Of a stretch of DNA of 64,000 bases, positions 21,695-33,344 are shown piece by piece. Each line of letters opens with the position of its first letter. Within the stretch, counting starts at the first letter, position 1. The translations under genes and the position numbers were made by a program. Under the pieces are notes generated by a model. That model was not told where the DNA came from. It saw only the letters and a program-made list of their open reading frames with translations, and did no database searches. This DNA is from Tetrapyrgos nigripes. Lineage: Eukaryota > Basidiomycota > Agaricomycetes > Agaricales > Campanellaceae. Location: NCBI GenBank assembly GCA_013368315.1, contig JAACJM010000031.1, forward strand, positions 124,001 to 188,000. Direction: 5' to 3'.

Positions 21695-22453
21695 GTACGG
21701 TGTCCATGGAGGCTCAGGTACGTTTTTGAGCCAAAGGTTTGGGATCGAGCACTAAGCACTCATTTTAGTTCCTTTCCCACTGAAGTTCCTGTTAAATGAA
21801 CTCGGCGGATGAAGTTTAAAGGCCAAGTTTCCCCGGAAGTTCCCTACATTTCTTCCGAAAACGGAAAACGTGGGCGTATGTCGAGGAGCTTCCTCAATAC
21901 TAGGGGGTCTCTGCGCGCACAATTAGCTCACAAAGGACTGTCAGTTGAGGACGTCGGTCAGAAAAATATACGAAGACTCTGGACCTGGTGAAACATAGCT
22001 TTCCGAAGACAGTTCATCCGAAGACAAAGGGAGATTCCTGTTGACATCTGTATCGTTTTTATTGAGATTTCTATGTTCTAGGATTCAAATCTCAATAAAA
22101 ACGATAGCAGGAGATTTGCGCTCTTATAGAAGTGGTAAGGATACTTTAAGTAGCTCATTATTGGAAGAGCTACTGGAGAAAGACTCCATCAGCGCTGTTT
22201 TTCTCTACAGCAGCATTCTGTGCCGGCGGCGTTGGTCGGACAATACTAATCCCGGAAAGCCGCATATCTTCAACACTCCGACCCTGCTTGCGTTCTTCAG
22301 GCAAGAATCAAGTCCAAAGTGGCATTCGTACGCAATATCCACCGAGTTTATTTCACATATATCCAGTAGAAATTGAAAGGTATGTAGGTAGGCTTAGCGC
22401 TCGACCCAAGCCTTTGGCTCAAAAACCTACCTGAGCCTCCATGGACACCGTAC
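21695..22453. mobile_element. 759-bp MITE-like element, GTACGGTGTCC ends, TAG duplication
   Basis: The ~58-bp terminal inverted repeats begin GTACGGTGTCCATGGAGGCT, followed by GAGCCAAAGG. It is flanked by the 3-bp repeat TAG (21692-21694 and 22454-22456), a duplication length typical of PIF/Harbinger-derived MITEs. There is no recognisable protein. A perfect 19-bp hairpin lies at 22052-22105. Confidence 0.7.
22052..22105. repeat. Perfect 19-bp hairpin with 16-nt loop
   Basis: ATCGTTTTTATTGAGATTT (22052-22070) is exactly inverted at 22087-22105. The 16-nt loop is CTATGTTCTAGGATTC. It lies in the middle of the MITE-like element. Confidence 0.85.
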
Positions 22454-22815
22454 TAGGGCAACGGTTGCATTTTACTTATACATCAATGACCTCTCAGAAA
22501 ATGATATGTCTTCCGGATAGCTGTGTAGCGGTCGGGAAACTTAACCTCCAGCGGCGTCGAGCGAGCGGATCCGCAGAGGTAATTTGACAGGAAGTTCTTG
22601 GGAAATTCAGTGAAATGAATAGCAATGGGCGCTTGCCCTCTCGGCCTTGAGTCTGAGATCGAAAAACCTACATGAGCCTAGGTGGCAACCGTACCGAGTC
22701 CTCAGTCCAAATGAAGCGAACACTTTGCTCAGGGTCAACAACTGACACTACTTATTGAAGCTTAGAGTAAACCTAGAATTTTCAATTGACCCAGTGGCAC
22801 GTTACAATTTGCAAT

Positions 22816-23044
22816 TGCACATATAAATAGACGTCGACGGACAACTTGCTGGCCTGGTTTCGGTCTCTAGTCTTTTCCTACCTACCTTAAGACTACCTTC
22901 ATAATCTCCCTTTCGCTCTCTCCCTCTTGTATTCAAGCACAAGGCCTAAGCCCGTCGCCCATCGTCCGCCCGAGTGTTGCGAGTTCAAACGAAGGAACGA
23001 AGCCTAGGCCTAGAAGCGCACCCTACGTAGCACCGTATACGTAC
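22816..23044 (+). promoter_or_regulatory. Core promoter and leader of DUF6534 copy A
   Basis: CATATAAATAG at about 22818-22828 is a TATA box roughly 220 bp before the start codon. It is followed by a pyrimidine-rich CTACCTACC / CTCTCTCCCTCTTG leader. Equivalent boxes (CGTATAAGTAG) occur before copies B and C, so the promoter was duplicated with the gene. Confidence 0.6.
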
Positions 23045-24781
23045 ATGTCAAATCCCATGGATGCCATATACAAAGTTGAGGCGGATGCCACTAGTACTCA
23101 GGCTATTAATCTGCACAAGATACTCGGGTAAGTGCTATTTACTACTTCCTTGGACGCTCGATCCGACTCGTTTATCTCATTGCTGACGCAACGTTGACCA
23201 ATTTTCTTGTTCATCCCTGGGAAGCAGGTCACCGATGATAGGAACATGGTTGAATTTGATGCTGTATACGTTGATGCTTGACCAAGTGAGTATAGTATTA
23301 TTACTAGTGGTACTCAAGGACAACCGTACCTCATATAAGTACTGACATATAAGTATGTTCTATTCTAGACCTTGCATTACTTCCGACACTACCCCACCGA
23401 CAAAATTCTCTTCAAGATCGCTGTTTTGGCTGCTCTTGGCTGCGATACGGCTACGACAATGGCGGCTTGTGTCGACGTCTACCTTGTAAGTTGCACATTT
23501 GCACCGTACTTATAAGGCCTGATTTTTCGAATCGTTTGGATACTTCTCATAGAATGCTGTCATCTTTCAAGGTAGGTACATAGAACCCAGGCCGTACCTC
23601 TTTTTTTGTTTTTTTGAATTGGATTCAAGAAATTTTGAAGCTGACTCGATGCCTCTTGACCCACTGTGGGTGGCTCAGGAAACATACCTGCTCTTCTAAC
23701 GCTACCATGGTAAGTAAGACTATGATTTTAATATCGCGGCTATATGAAACGTCATTCCGAGAATAACTTACTATTCGGCGATGGCAGGACTCAAAGCATA
23801 TACCTAGCTTCCACTGGTATCTCTGGAGCGATCGTGCAGGCATTTATGTTGCACAGATATTGGTCCTTGTGAGTACTATCTTCCCTTGAAATTCATCCGT
23901 GCCATTGTCAGGTATCCGACTTACTCTATCTTTGATCAAACATTTGAAGAACGCGAAGAAAAGTGGTTATAAGTGCTGTAGGACTTATGATACTCTTATC
24001 AGTAAGTCATGATTTAAAGTAGCCCCACTTGGATTAATATCCAATAACTCTGGCTGCTGGCACTGTAAAGCTTGCAAGTAATTTGTATCTCACCATTATC
24101 ATTCGTATCCTCCCCCTTGGAAGGCAAGATTCACGTACACCAACCTTGCTTCCAGCGATGTAAGTACGTTCACGTTCTTCAGGCTCTGAGTGGTCCCGTG
24201 GCTCACAAACCTATTTCGTTATCCCTGCATCCTGCGTGTTTGACTACCTATCTTAGTTTGTGGTTATCAGCCGCAATGGTGGCAGACCTGGTAATCGCCG
24301 TACTATTGGTCTTATATTATCAATCGATCGACCGCGACAGGACAAATTCTTCGCGCATGTGAGCTCCATGTCCACTTGGGAAATTCTGTGATAATTGATG
24401 AAGATTGACTTCATCCTTATTTAGACTCCTCCGCCGTCTAGTAGCTCTCGCACTCAAAACCGGCTCTTTCACCGCTCTGACTGCAGTGCTAGCTCTTATA
24501 ACTTATGCGAGTGATATTAATAGTAATGGTATGTCCTGTCCTCTCTCCTCTCTCCTCTCTTTCCATTGGCATAGCACTGACATTTGGGCCCATTTTGGAT
24601 TCTGGAAAAAGTCACCTTGATATTCACCTACTGCATCGGCAGTATATATTCATTGACGCTCCTGTACAACCTGAACATTCGTCAGGACTTATTCCCAAGA
24701 GCCATTTATATTCGGAGTAGCCGTCTAGTACCTGATTTGGAGAGGAGGAGTCGTGTCACGCTGCCGGTGGCGAGCAACTAG
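23045..24781 (+). CDS. DUF6534 multi-pass membrane protein, copy A
   Basis: DUF6534 proteins are Agaricomycete seven-helix membrane proteins of unknown function, possibly receptor-like. Start MSNPMDAIYKVEADATST. Exons at 23045-23127, 23228-23285, 23369-23485, 23553-23571, 23679-23709 and about 23788 onward join in frame. They give IGTWLNLMLYTLMLDQ, LHYFRHYPTDKILFKIAVLA, IVQAFMLHRYWSL joined to RRKVVISAVGLMILLS, SLWLSAAMVADLVIAVLLVL, LALKTGSFTALTAVLALITY and a last exon with FTYCIGSIYSLTLLYNLNIR. About ten exons include very short ones (19 and 31 nt). No break is seen. Junctions between 23950 and 24240 are the least certain. Confidence 0.78.
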
Positions 24782-26459
24782 GATTGAACTATGCAGGACG
24801 TCCCGAATTGATTCTACAATGTTTCGCTAGATTCTCATTGGCTTGGAAAGGGTCCCCAGCATATACACGTACTTATAGTACCGACTCCGATTATTTACAT
24901 GTCTCGCTGGCATTTTTGTCAGACATACCAAGCTCGAGCTTCTTTTTCTTTTGTGTCCAGGGACCGGTATCGTACCGGTACCTTCAGACATACTTAGACG
25001 ATGGTTGGCATTCATGGAGTTCTTCCTCGAGCGCTCATGAAGTCTGGGGCCCCCATTTTTACATGTCTCGCAGGGCCATATGGCCAATGGCAATTGATGT
25101 CATCTCCAAATCTCCGTTTCATTGGTTCTAGGACCCACGAGCATGTTTCGGGACGGTTGAAAACTTGAGACAGACTCTTGGGGTTTGCAGTCATTAAATG
25201 TTATGGGGCCTGGCCTTGTACCACCCGTAACTGGTTCATGATACCTCCTATCCTGGTTTCATCTTCATCTGCCACTACCAGGCCTGGCATGCTTCCTAGA
25301 GTCTAGACACCAGAGTCGGGTATAGTTACTGTAAGTTTCGAACTGCGCATGCAGCTTGCCACTTGGCAGGCAACTTGGCTCAATAATTGAAGACTTCCAG
25401 CATAGCAAGTTCAACTTGTCATTTAGATTATGTGGTCGGTATGCTTTGAGAAGCACTACAAAAATACACAAGGGCTCAGAATAGGGAAGACATTCTACGG
25501 GAAAAAGCAGTATATGCAACCGGTTCTTGGTAAACATACGTCTATGCAGTATGCCTAAGTAGCCAAAAAAAATAGCAAACTTCTGTACTCTTGTTAGCAG
25601 ATGAGACGAAGAGGATTTAAAGGCAGTGAATAAGTTCAAGCGGCATGGCAGGCAGCCCGCAGGCTTACGCACTCGGCCGTATGATTTGGTATGCTGCGTA
25701 CAACTGCTTGCTCCGAGTCTCGGCAGCTTCCATAATTGAGCTATGCCTGTCCCAGGTCACTTGCTGATCGCAAAAGAAAATCACCCTCAACATACACGGT
25801 GGACGTGTCTGTACTGGCGTAGTTTGCTGTCCGAAACACCGTCACGCCTCTGGTTTCCCCTTACTCGTTCAGATGCTTACTTCAGCCTTCCTCTTCCCTT
25901 GTCTCGTCGCTTGCTCCGACGTTCTGCCAGAACGTATCCATCGCAATTAAGGAAAAAGACCTGCTTCAAGGCCGTGATTGGTGAACCTTCGCCTGCGTCG
26001 CGTAGCTTTAGAAAATTTGGTATTCAGATCTGGAAAACGACAAGCCAAGGATACAAACATGTCAGCATACATCGTCATGAGGAATTAGGAGCGCGTAGAA
26101 AGGTACGGAAAGCGTTGAGCGCACTGGTTTGGTGAGTGGTCGGCAGAAGAAATGATACGCACGATTATACCGACAAATCTCGCGTATTCCAGCTATTGAA
26201 GGCGACGTAGTCGTGTAGAAGAAGGAACGGAAGGGAACGGGCGATGGGCTGAGGCGAGAGGGATGCGACGTGAGGGAAGGAGCGCAAGACGAAACCAGAA
26301 CAGACCAGGTTGGTCGTTATCTATATCATTGCCATAAAGGAGTTATCTATATCGATACTATATATAGAAATCTATAGAAATAATAATCTTAGTCAGGTCC
26401 CCTTTTCTCCCCGTCTGCCTTTCCTCCTTATATGACACCGCAATTTTCGCCTCCTGCAG
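24782..26459. other. Spacer behind DUF6534 copy A
   Basis: The first ~350 bp are duplicated, diverged, behind the truncated copy at 36786-37130 (shared block around TATAGTACCGACTCCGATT). The rest contains frames without recognisable motifs on both strands. TATATATAGAAATC-type AT repeats lie near 26350. No gene is called. Confidence 0.35.
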
Positions 26460-27137
26460 TTGTCCATGCAGCTCCACTCGACGCGCCCGACAGCAAAAAG
26501 GAGACAACACTCTGAATCCATGTTTTCCACGCCGTTGAGAAGTCGCTCTGAGTCTTACTCCTCTACCACTTCGTCGGCTTCGGCGTCTAAAGCCTTTGTC
26601 ATCCTAAAACCAAGCACATACATTCAGAAGCGCACACAACCCCAGTCTCTGGCTCAGGGGCCCGTCGTGCCTACGCCAGTCCATCCAGTCATTCAAAGCA
26701 TCCGTTACGGACGAAGGACCACATCGCTTTTGCCAACAATGTCAATGCCAACTCCATCACCGCCAATGGCAATGCCTGACCTATTACACCCACTACACTC
26801 ACATCGCCTTCGTCATCCTCCACTCACGCTCACTGACCAAGTCAATCACCTTCCTCCTCTCACAGATCCACTTCCGCTTCACGTCGAGAAGCAGCACGAG
26901 ACTTGGAACTCATAGCCTCCTGTTTCCTTTTCCGAACCAACGTGTTGTCGGCTACTCTACCATCACCTTTGTTGCCGCCATTGCTTCTCCGACGCCTAGA
27001 AGTGCGACCAGTATTTCCAGTCCTATGACTACAAGAACCATGAAGGCAGACTCAAGTCCAGATATCACCCGACCCGCATCGAAGAGGATAACAAGAACGA
27101 GACAACTATGGAAGGTGACGAGCATAGGACCTACTCA
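26460..27137 (+). CDS. Unrecognised Ser/Pro/Thr-rich coding-like region
   Basis: Several plus-strand frames are open together because the region is C-rich: one runs 26460-26915 (MSMQLHSTRPTAKRRQHSES ...), another ends in SSPDITRPASKRITRTRQLW before a GTGCGT donor at about 27139. Low-complexity composition makes the frame ambiguous. It could be a disordered protein's exon or chance. No homologue is recognised. Confidence 0.2.
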
Positions 27138-27881
27138 GGTGCGTGTATCCTTTTCCTAGTATTCGTCTGCTTCGCTGAGTGAGGTCGCCATCCACAACTT
27201 AGCAGTCTTAGTGTCATTTTGGTGTCCGTCGTAGACGTTACGTATTCCTTGATGTTGCAGTAGTACGTCATTTGATTCATGCTTTGTGACGAAAGGTGCA
27301 CATTACGGACGCTGTAGCGATAGCATGTCGTTGACTAGAGGTGCACATACTGAAGATACTTCTTTTGATCTGGTTTGCCCCACCTTCTTACCTCGCGATT
27401 TGCACCTCAAACCACCTCAGACTGCCCTCAATGACTTCGTATCACTGCTTGGTGCGCATATGTCCACCTCTTGATGTCAGTCTTCGTTCTCTTTTGCACG
27501 TTTTCAACTCTACCCTTTCAGACATGCTAGGCTCGGTGCATTTAGCTCGTGGTGAGTCTTTCTTTAGCTTTGGTCAGGCAGTATCGTGTCTTACAAGCCC
27601 ACTACATTGATATTGCCTAGTTTTTCACTCTCCGTCATCCTTCGGTGAGTATTTCTTCGGTTTTCTCTTCAGTTAAATTATCTCACTCAAGCTCGTTACA
27701 GATGCGCGTATATCCATCCCCTGTCAGTATGATTGGGAGTTTGAGGCAGGACATCAGTTAGGCAAGTTGGGAGTGAGTCTCGGCAGCTATCCACCTATAG
27801 TAGTACATGTTTGTATGTCCGTGAATACAGGTTTTTGATTTTCAAGTTGGCAGTAAATGCTACGTTATCCCCTCACGATAG
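27138..27881. other. Spacer before truncated DUF6534 copy D
   Basis: Plus strand is rich in CTT/CTC. No conserved exon seen. Confidence 0.3.
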
Positions 27882-28314
27882 TTTGTGGTTATCAACCGCA
27901 ATGGTGGTGGACCTTTTAATTGCCCTAATCTGGGTCCTATATTACCGAGCGACCAAGCGTAACAGGACCCTCAAGTCTCCGCGCAAGTGAGTCCCCTTCC
28001 CATTTGGCAAATTCTTTATTTAATGATTGGCTTAAGAAGACGAACGAGTACATTTTAGACTCGTTCGCCGTCTAACAACCCTCGCACTCAAAACCGGCCC
28101 TTTCACCGCTCGGATGCAGCAATCACCCTTATAGCCTTTGTGACTGATATCCAGAGTAATGGTATGTCCTGTCCTGTCCGCTCTCTTCCCATTGGCATAG
28201 CCCTGGCATTTGGCCTCATTGAACTCTTGTACAACCTGAACATTCGTCGGAAGCTGTATCTTACCTGATTTGGAGAGTCGGAATCATTTCACGGTATCGG
28301 TGGCGAGCAACTAG
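27882..28314 (+). pseudogene. Truncated DUF6534 copy D
   Basis: Only the C-terminal third remains. One exon reads LWLSTAMVVDLLIALIWVLY. The next reads LVRRLTTLALKTGPFTA and then loses frame by a small deletion before VTDIQSN. The last part drops the IYSLTL helix and jumps to LLYNLNIRRKL. The stop aligns with that of copy A. It lies between copies A and B in the same orientation. Confidence 0.75.
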
Positions 28315-28584
28315 GATTGAGCGAGGTGATAAGAGGTAGTAGGACGTTCTAAATTGATATCTAGAATGAAGGCCATCGGCGTTGCGTGGCGAGAACTCGG
28401 CGTCCCCTTCTCCCTAAAGTTCAATGTCACAATGCTCAGCGTTCAAAAGTAATCGAACTTAGTTCAAATTAACCAAACACCATGCTCAGGGCCGTGGTTG
28501 GCTGGCTACGCTATGATTGACACTACTTATTGAAGCTTGAAGGGGTAAAGCGCTAACGTTACTAACGAAAATATTCAATTGATA

Positions 28585-28789
28585 CAGTGACACGTATAAG
28601 TAGATGTTGACAGGCAACTTGTTGGCCTCGGTCTCTAGTCTCTTTCTACCTACCTCCCTGTCGCTCTCTCTTGCATCCAAGCACAAAGCCTGATTCCGTC
28701 GCCCGTCACCCGTCGAGCACTGCGAGGTCAAACGAAGAAACGAAACCGAAGCCTGGAAGCGCACCCTACACGCAGCACCGTATACATAC
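28585..28789 (+). promoter_or_regulatory. Core promoter and leader of DUF6534 copy B
   Basis: CACGTATAAGTAGATG at about 28589-28604 gives a TATA-like box roughly 195 bp before the start. The leader matches those of copies A and C. Confidence 0.6.
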
Positions 28790-30572
28790 ATGGCAAATCC
28801 CATGGATGCCATATACAAAGTTGAGGCTGATGCCACAAGTACTCAGGGCATTAATCTGCACAAGATACTCGGGTAAGCGCTACCTACAACTTCCTTGGAC
28901 GCTCGATCCGAGTCGTTGATCTCATTGCTGACGCAACGTTGACCAATTTTCTTGTTCATCCCTGGGAAGCAGGTCATCGATGATAGGAACATGGTTGAAT
29001 TTGATGCTGTATACGTTGATGCTTGACCGAGTGAGTATAGTATTATTACTAGTGGTACTCAAGGACAACCGTACCTCGTATAAGTACTGACATATAAGTA
29101 TGTTCTATTTAAATTCTAGACCTTGCATTACTTCCGACACTACCCCACCGACAAAATTCTCTTCAAGATCGCTGTTTTGGCTGCTCTTGGCTGCGATACG
29201 GCTACGACAATGGCGTCTTGTGTCGACGTCTACCTTGTAAGTTGCACATTCGCACCGTACTTATAAGGCCTAATTTTTCGAATCGTTTGGATACTTCTCA
29301 TAGAATGCTGTCATCTTTCAAGGTAGGTACATAGACCCTGGGCCGTACCCTTTTTTTTTGAATTCGATTCAACAAAATTTGAAGCTGACTCGATACCTCA
29401 TGACCCACTGTGGGTGGTGCAGGAAAAATAAGTGCTCTTCTAACGGCACATTGGTAAGTAAGACTATGACTTTAATATAGCGGTCATATGAAACGCCATT
29501 CCGAGAATAAGTCACCCATAGACTTACTGTTCGGTGATTGCAGGACTCAAAGCGTATACATCGGTTCTACTGGTACCTCTGCAGCGATCGTGCAGACATT
29601 CATGTTGTACAGATATTGGTCTTTGTAAGTATTATCTTCCCCTGAAGTTCATCTGTGCCATCGTCAGTTATCTGTCAGACTTACTCTACCTCTGATCAAA
29701 CATTTGAAGAACGCGAAGAAAAGTGGTTATAAGTGCTGTAGGAGTTGTGATACTCTTATCAGTAAGTCCACTCTTCGAGTTTCAAAGTAGCCGCCCTTGG
29801 ATTAGTGTTCAATAACTCTGGCTGCTGGCACTGTAAAGCTTGCAAGTACTTTATATCTCGCCATTATCCTTCGTCTGCGACCCGTTGGAAATCAAGGTGC
29901 ACGTACACCAACCTTGTTTCCGGTTATGTAAGTATGTTCTCGTTCAGGCTCTGAGTGGTGTCTCGTGGCTCACAAACCTATTTCGTTATCCCCTGCATCA
30001 TGCGCACTTGACCACTTACAATAGTTTGTGGTTATCAGCCTCAGGGGCAGCGGACCTGTCAATCGCCCTACTCTTGGTCTTACATTATCAATCGACCGAC
30101 CACGACAGGACGCTAAACTCTTCACGTAGGTGAGCTCCATGTCCACTTGGCAAATTCTGTCATGATTGAAAAACATTAACATTGGCTTCATCCTTAGGCT
30201 CGTTCGTCGTCTAGTAACTCTCGCACTCAAAACCGGCTCTTTGACCGCCATGACTGCAATAGTAGCTGCTATAGCTTATGCGATTGATATTAATAGCAAT
30301 GGTGTGTCCTATCCTGTCTCCTCTCTTTCCATTGGCATAGCACTGGCATTTGGGCTGATTTTGAATTCTGGGACTTGAAAGTCACCTTGGTATTCCTCTA
30401 CTGCATAGCCAATATCTATTCATTGACGCTCTTGTACAACCTGAACATTCGTCGGAAGCTGCTCAGAAAAGCCACCAATATTGGGAGCAGCCGTATACGT
30501 ATACCTGATTCGGAGAGGCGAAGTCGTGTCACGGTGGCGGTGATGAGCAACATGCACGACGTCCCGGATTGA
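28790..30572 (+). CDS. DUF6534 multi-pass membrane protein, copy B
   Basis: A close tandem paralogue of copy A with the same exon plan and start (MANPMDAIYKVEADATST). It reads IGTWLNLMLYTLMLDR, LHYFRHYPTDKILFKIAVLA, TSAAIVQTFMLYRYWSL, RRKVVISAVGVVILLS, SLWLSASGAADLSIALLLVL and LALKTGSLTAMTAIVAAIAY. The last exon begins after TGAAAG at 30380 (VTLVFLYCIANIYSLTLLYN) and ends MHDVPD-stop. Early introns are nearly identical to those of A, pointing to a recent duplication or gene conversion. No break found. Confidence 0.78.
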
Positions 30573-31275
30573 TCTTACTTAAAATATGTCACTAGATCCT
30601 CATGGGCTGTATTCTTGTATATACTCCTACGACTCGAAGTCACAAAATTAGTGCATCCATCACACAAATCGGTATTGTGCACGATGCACCTGCTCAGGTG
30701 CAGGGGTCCTGCCTTGAGCTTCGCCAGAACAATTTGGATTTGAAATATATATCGTATCCCCAGCAGCCACTTCGAGCTGAGTCCGAGTCCAAGTCGAAGA
30801 TATATATAATAGAGACGTTCAGAAGATGGATATGGCATGCACACACATGCAATACAGTCGACTCCCTCCTAGCCCATAACCCTATAAAACCGTACTCTCC
30901 CATAAACCATACTTTCCTGGACGAAAAACCGCAACCGAATTGTCTTTTTATATTGAAATCACTCTCTCATACGATTTCGTGTCTCTCGAAATGTATGGGT
31001 TGGGTTATGAAGCAGTCGATCGTATGTGGCGACATCACCGTGTTCCCTTCTCTCTGGCCCGCCTGGCACTGGTACGGTTGTCGATGGGTGCCGGTCTCTT
31101 CCTAAAGTTCAATGCCCCAATGCACAACGTTCCAAATTAGTTGAACTTGACGCAAATCAAGCAAACACAATGCTCATTACTTAGGATCGAGGCTAGCTGG
31201 CTGCGCGACGATTTACACTACTTATTGAAGCTTGAAGGGGTAAAGCACTAACGTTACTAACGAAAATATTCAATT
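30573..31275. other. Spacer between DUF6534 copies B and C, uninterrupted paralogous site
   Basis: The first ~260 bp (to CAGAAGATGG at about 30829) are duplicated behind copy C. There they are split by a 2.8-kb element at CTACGACTC (here 30627-30635, uninterrupted). A 167-codon frame overlapping this at 30602-31105 is not conserved in the duplicate and is not called. Confidence 0.5.
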
Positions 31276-31455
31276 GACACAGACACGTATAAGTAGATGT
31301 TGACAGGCAACTTGTTGGTCTCGGTCTCTAGTCTCTTTCTGCCTACCTCCCTGTCGCTCTCTCTTGCATCCAAGCACAAAACCTGAGCCCGTCGCCCGCT
31401 GAGCGCCGCGAGTTCAAAGGAAGGAACGAAGTCGAAGCCTGGAAGTGCACCGGAC
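31276..31455 (+). promoter_or_regulatory. Core promoter and leader of DUF6534 copy C
   Basis: CACGTATAAGTAGATG at about 31284-31299 gives the same TATA-like box as copy B, roughly 165 bp before the start. The leader is shortened relative to A and B. Confidence 0.6.
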
Positions 31456-33281
31456 ATGCCAAATGCCATGGATGCCATCTATAAAGTTGAGGCCGATGCC
31501 ACTAGTACACTGGGCATTAATCTGCACAAGGTACTTGGGTAAGTGCTACTTACTATTTCCATGGACGCTGGATCCGAGTCGTTTATTTCATTGCTGACGC
31601 AACGTTGACCATTGCGCTTGTTCATCCCCGGGAAGCAGGCCAAGGATCTTAGCAACATGGATGAATTTGATGCTGTATGTGTTGGTGATTGACCAAGTGA
31701 GTATAGTGATACTCAAGTACAACTTGAAGCACTTCAACCTCAGAGCTCCATCTCGACTCTCGAGGGCCTCGGCCAATTGCTCACTCGTATACTGACATAT
31801 ACTATCTATATATTTCTAGGCCTCCTATTACTTCCGGCACTACCCCGCCGACAACATTCTCTTCAAGATCGCTGTTTTGGGAGCCCTTAGCTGCGATACG
31901 GCTGAAACACTGGCGAATTGTGCTGACGTCTACCTCGTGAGTTGCACAGTTGCCACCGTACTTATAAGGCCTGATCTTTTGAATCGTTTGGACACGATAC
32001 ACTGGCGTGCGTACTAGAATGCTGTCATCTTTCAAGGTACGTCTTTATTTTTGAATTCGATTCAAGAAGATGGTAAGTATTCTTGAAGCTGACTCGATGC
32101 CTTATGGCCCACTGTGGGTCGCGCAGGAAACAGCATTGCTCTTCAAAAGCTACGATGGTAAGTAAGACTATGATTTTAATATAGCGGCTATATGAAATGC
32201 CTTTCCGAGAATAACTTACTCATAGACTTACTGTTCGGCGATGGCAGGACTCAAAGCGTATACCTAGCTTCCACTGGTATCTCTGCAGCGATCGTGCAGA
32301 CATTCATGTTGTACAGATATTGGTCCTTGTAAGTATTATCTTCCCTTGAAATTCATCTGTGCCATCGTCAGTTATCTTCGACTTACTCTATCTCTAATCA
32401 AACATTTGAAGAACGCGAAGAAAAGTAGTTACAAATGCTGTAGGACTTGTGATACTCTTATCAGTAAGTCCACTCTTCAAGATTCAGAGTAGCCGCCCTT
32501 AATCATTAACGGTCGCTAACTCTGGCTGCTGGCACTGTAAAGCTTGCAAGTACTTTGTATCTCACCATTATCATTCGTATCCTCCCCCTTGGAAGGCAAG
32601 ATTCACGTACACCAACCTTGCTTCCGGTTATGTAAGTATGTTCACGTTCAGGCTCTGAGTGGTGTCTTATGGCTCACAAGCCTATTTCGTAACTTCGTTA
32701 TCCCCTGCATCATGCGCACTTGACCACTTACAATAGTTTGTGGTTATCAGCCGCAGGGGCAGCGGACCTGTCAATCGCCCTACTCTTGGTCTTACATTAT
32801 CAAACCACCGACCACGACAGAACGCTAAGCTCTTCACGCAGGTGAGCTCCATGTCCACTTGGCAAATTCTGTCATGATTGAAAAAGATTAACATTGGCTT
32901 CATCCTTAGACTCGTTCGTCGTCTAGTAACTCTCGCACTCAAAACCGGCTCTTTCACCGCTCTAACTGCAGTGCTAGCTGTCATAACTTATGCGACTGAT
33001 ATTGAGAGTAATGGTATGTCCTGTCCTGTCTCGTTTCTTTTTGGCATAGCACTGGCATTTGGGCTGATTTTGGATTCTGGGACTTGAAAGTCAGCTTGAT
33101 ATTCCTCTACTGCATAGCCGATATCTATTCATTGACGCTCTTGTACAACCTGAACATTCGTCGGAAGCTGCTCAGAAAAGCCACCAATATTGGGAGTAGC
33201 CGTATACGTATACCTGATTCGGAGAGGCGAAGTCGTGTCACGGTGGCGGTGATGAGCAACATGCACGACGTCCTGGATTGA
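31456..33281 (+). CDS. DUF6534 multi-pass membrane protein, copy C
   Basis: The third full copy. It is more diverged at the N-terminal half than A is from B: MPNAMDAIYKVEADATST, LGPRILATWMNLMLYVLVID, YYFRHYPADNILFKIAVLGA and DTAETLANCADVYL. Substitutions keep every frame and helix, so this half looks selected rather than decaying. The second half (QTFMLYRYWSL, RRKVVTNAVGLVILLS, LALKTGSFTALTAVLAVITY, LYCIADIYSLTLLYN, end MHDVLD) is close to B, suggesting conversion between neighbours. The end of the gene is 63 bp from a 2.8-kb mobile element. Confidence 0.78.
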
Positions 33282-33344
33282 TCTTACTTAAAACGTGTCA
33301 CTAGATCCTCATGGGCTGTATTCTTGTATATACTCCTACGACTC

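Larger units (their letters stand above)
21104..22698. mobile_element. Outer diverged TIR pair around a nested element
   Basis: ACGGTTGCCATGGAGGCTAT at 21106 and the inverse of ACGGTTGCCACCTAGGCTCA near 22694 face each other. Both lead into a CAAGCGCCCATTG / AAGCGCTCATTGG block and then TGAATTTCC. The arms are diverged. The MITE at 21695-22453 lies inside. Limits are approximate. Confidence 0.45.

Noticed and set aside
30602..31105. 167-codon plus-strand frame behind DUF6534 copy B
   Set aside because: The duplicated region behind copy C does not preserve the frame and no family is recognised.
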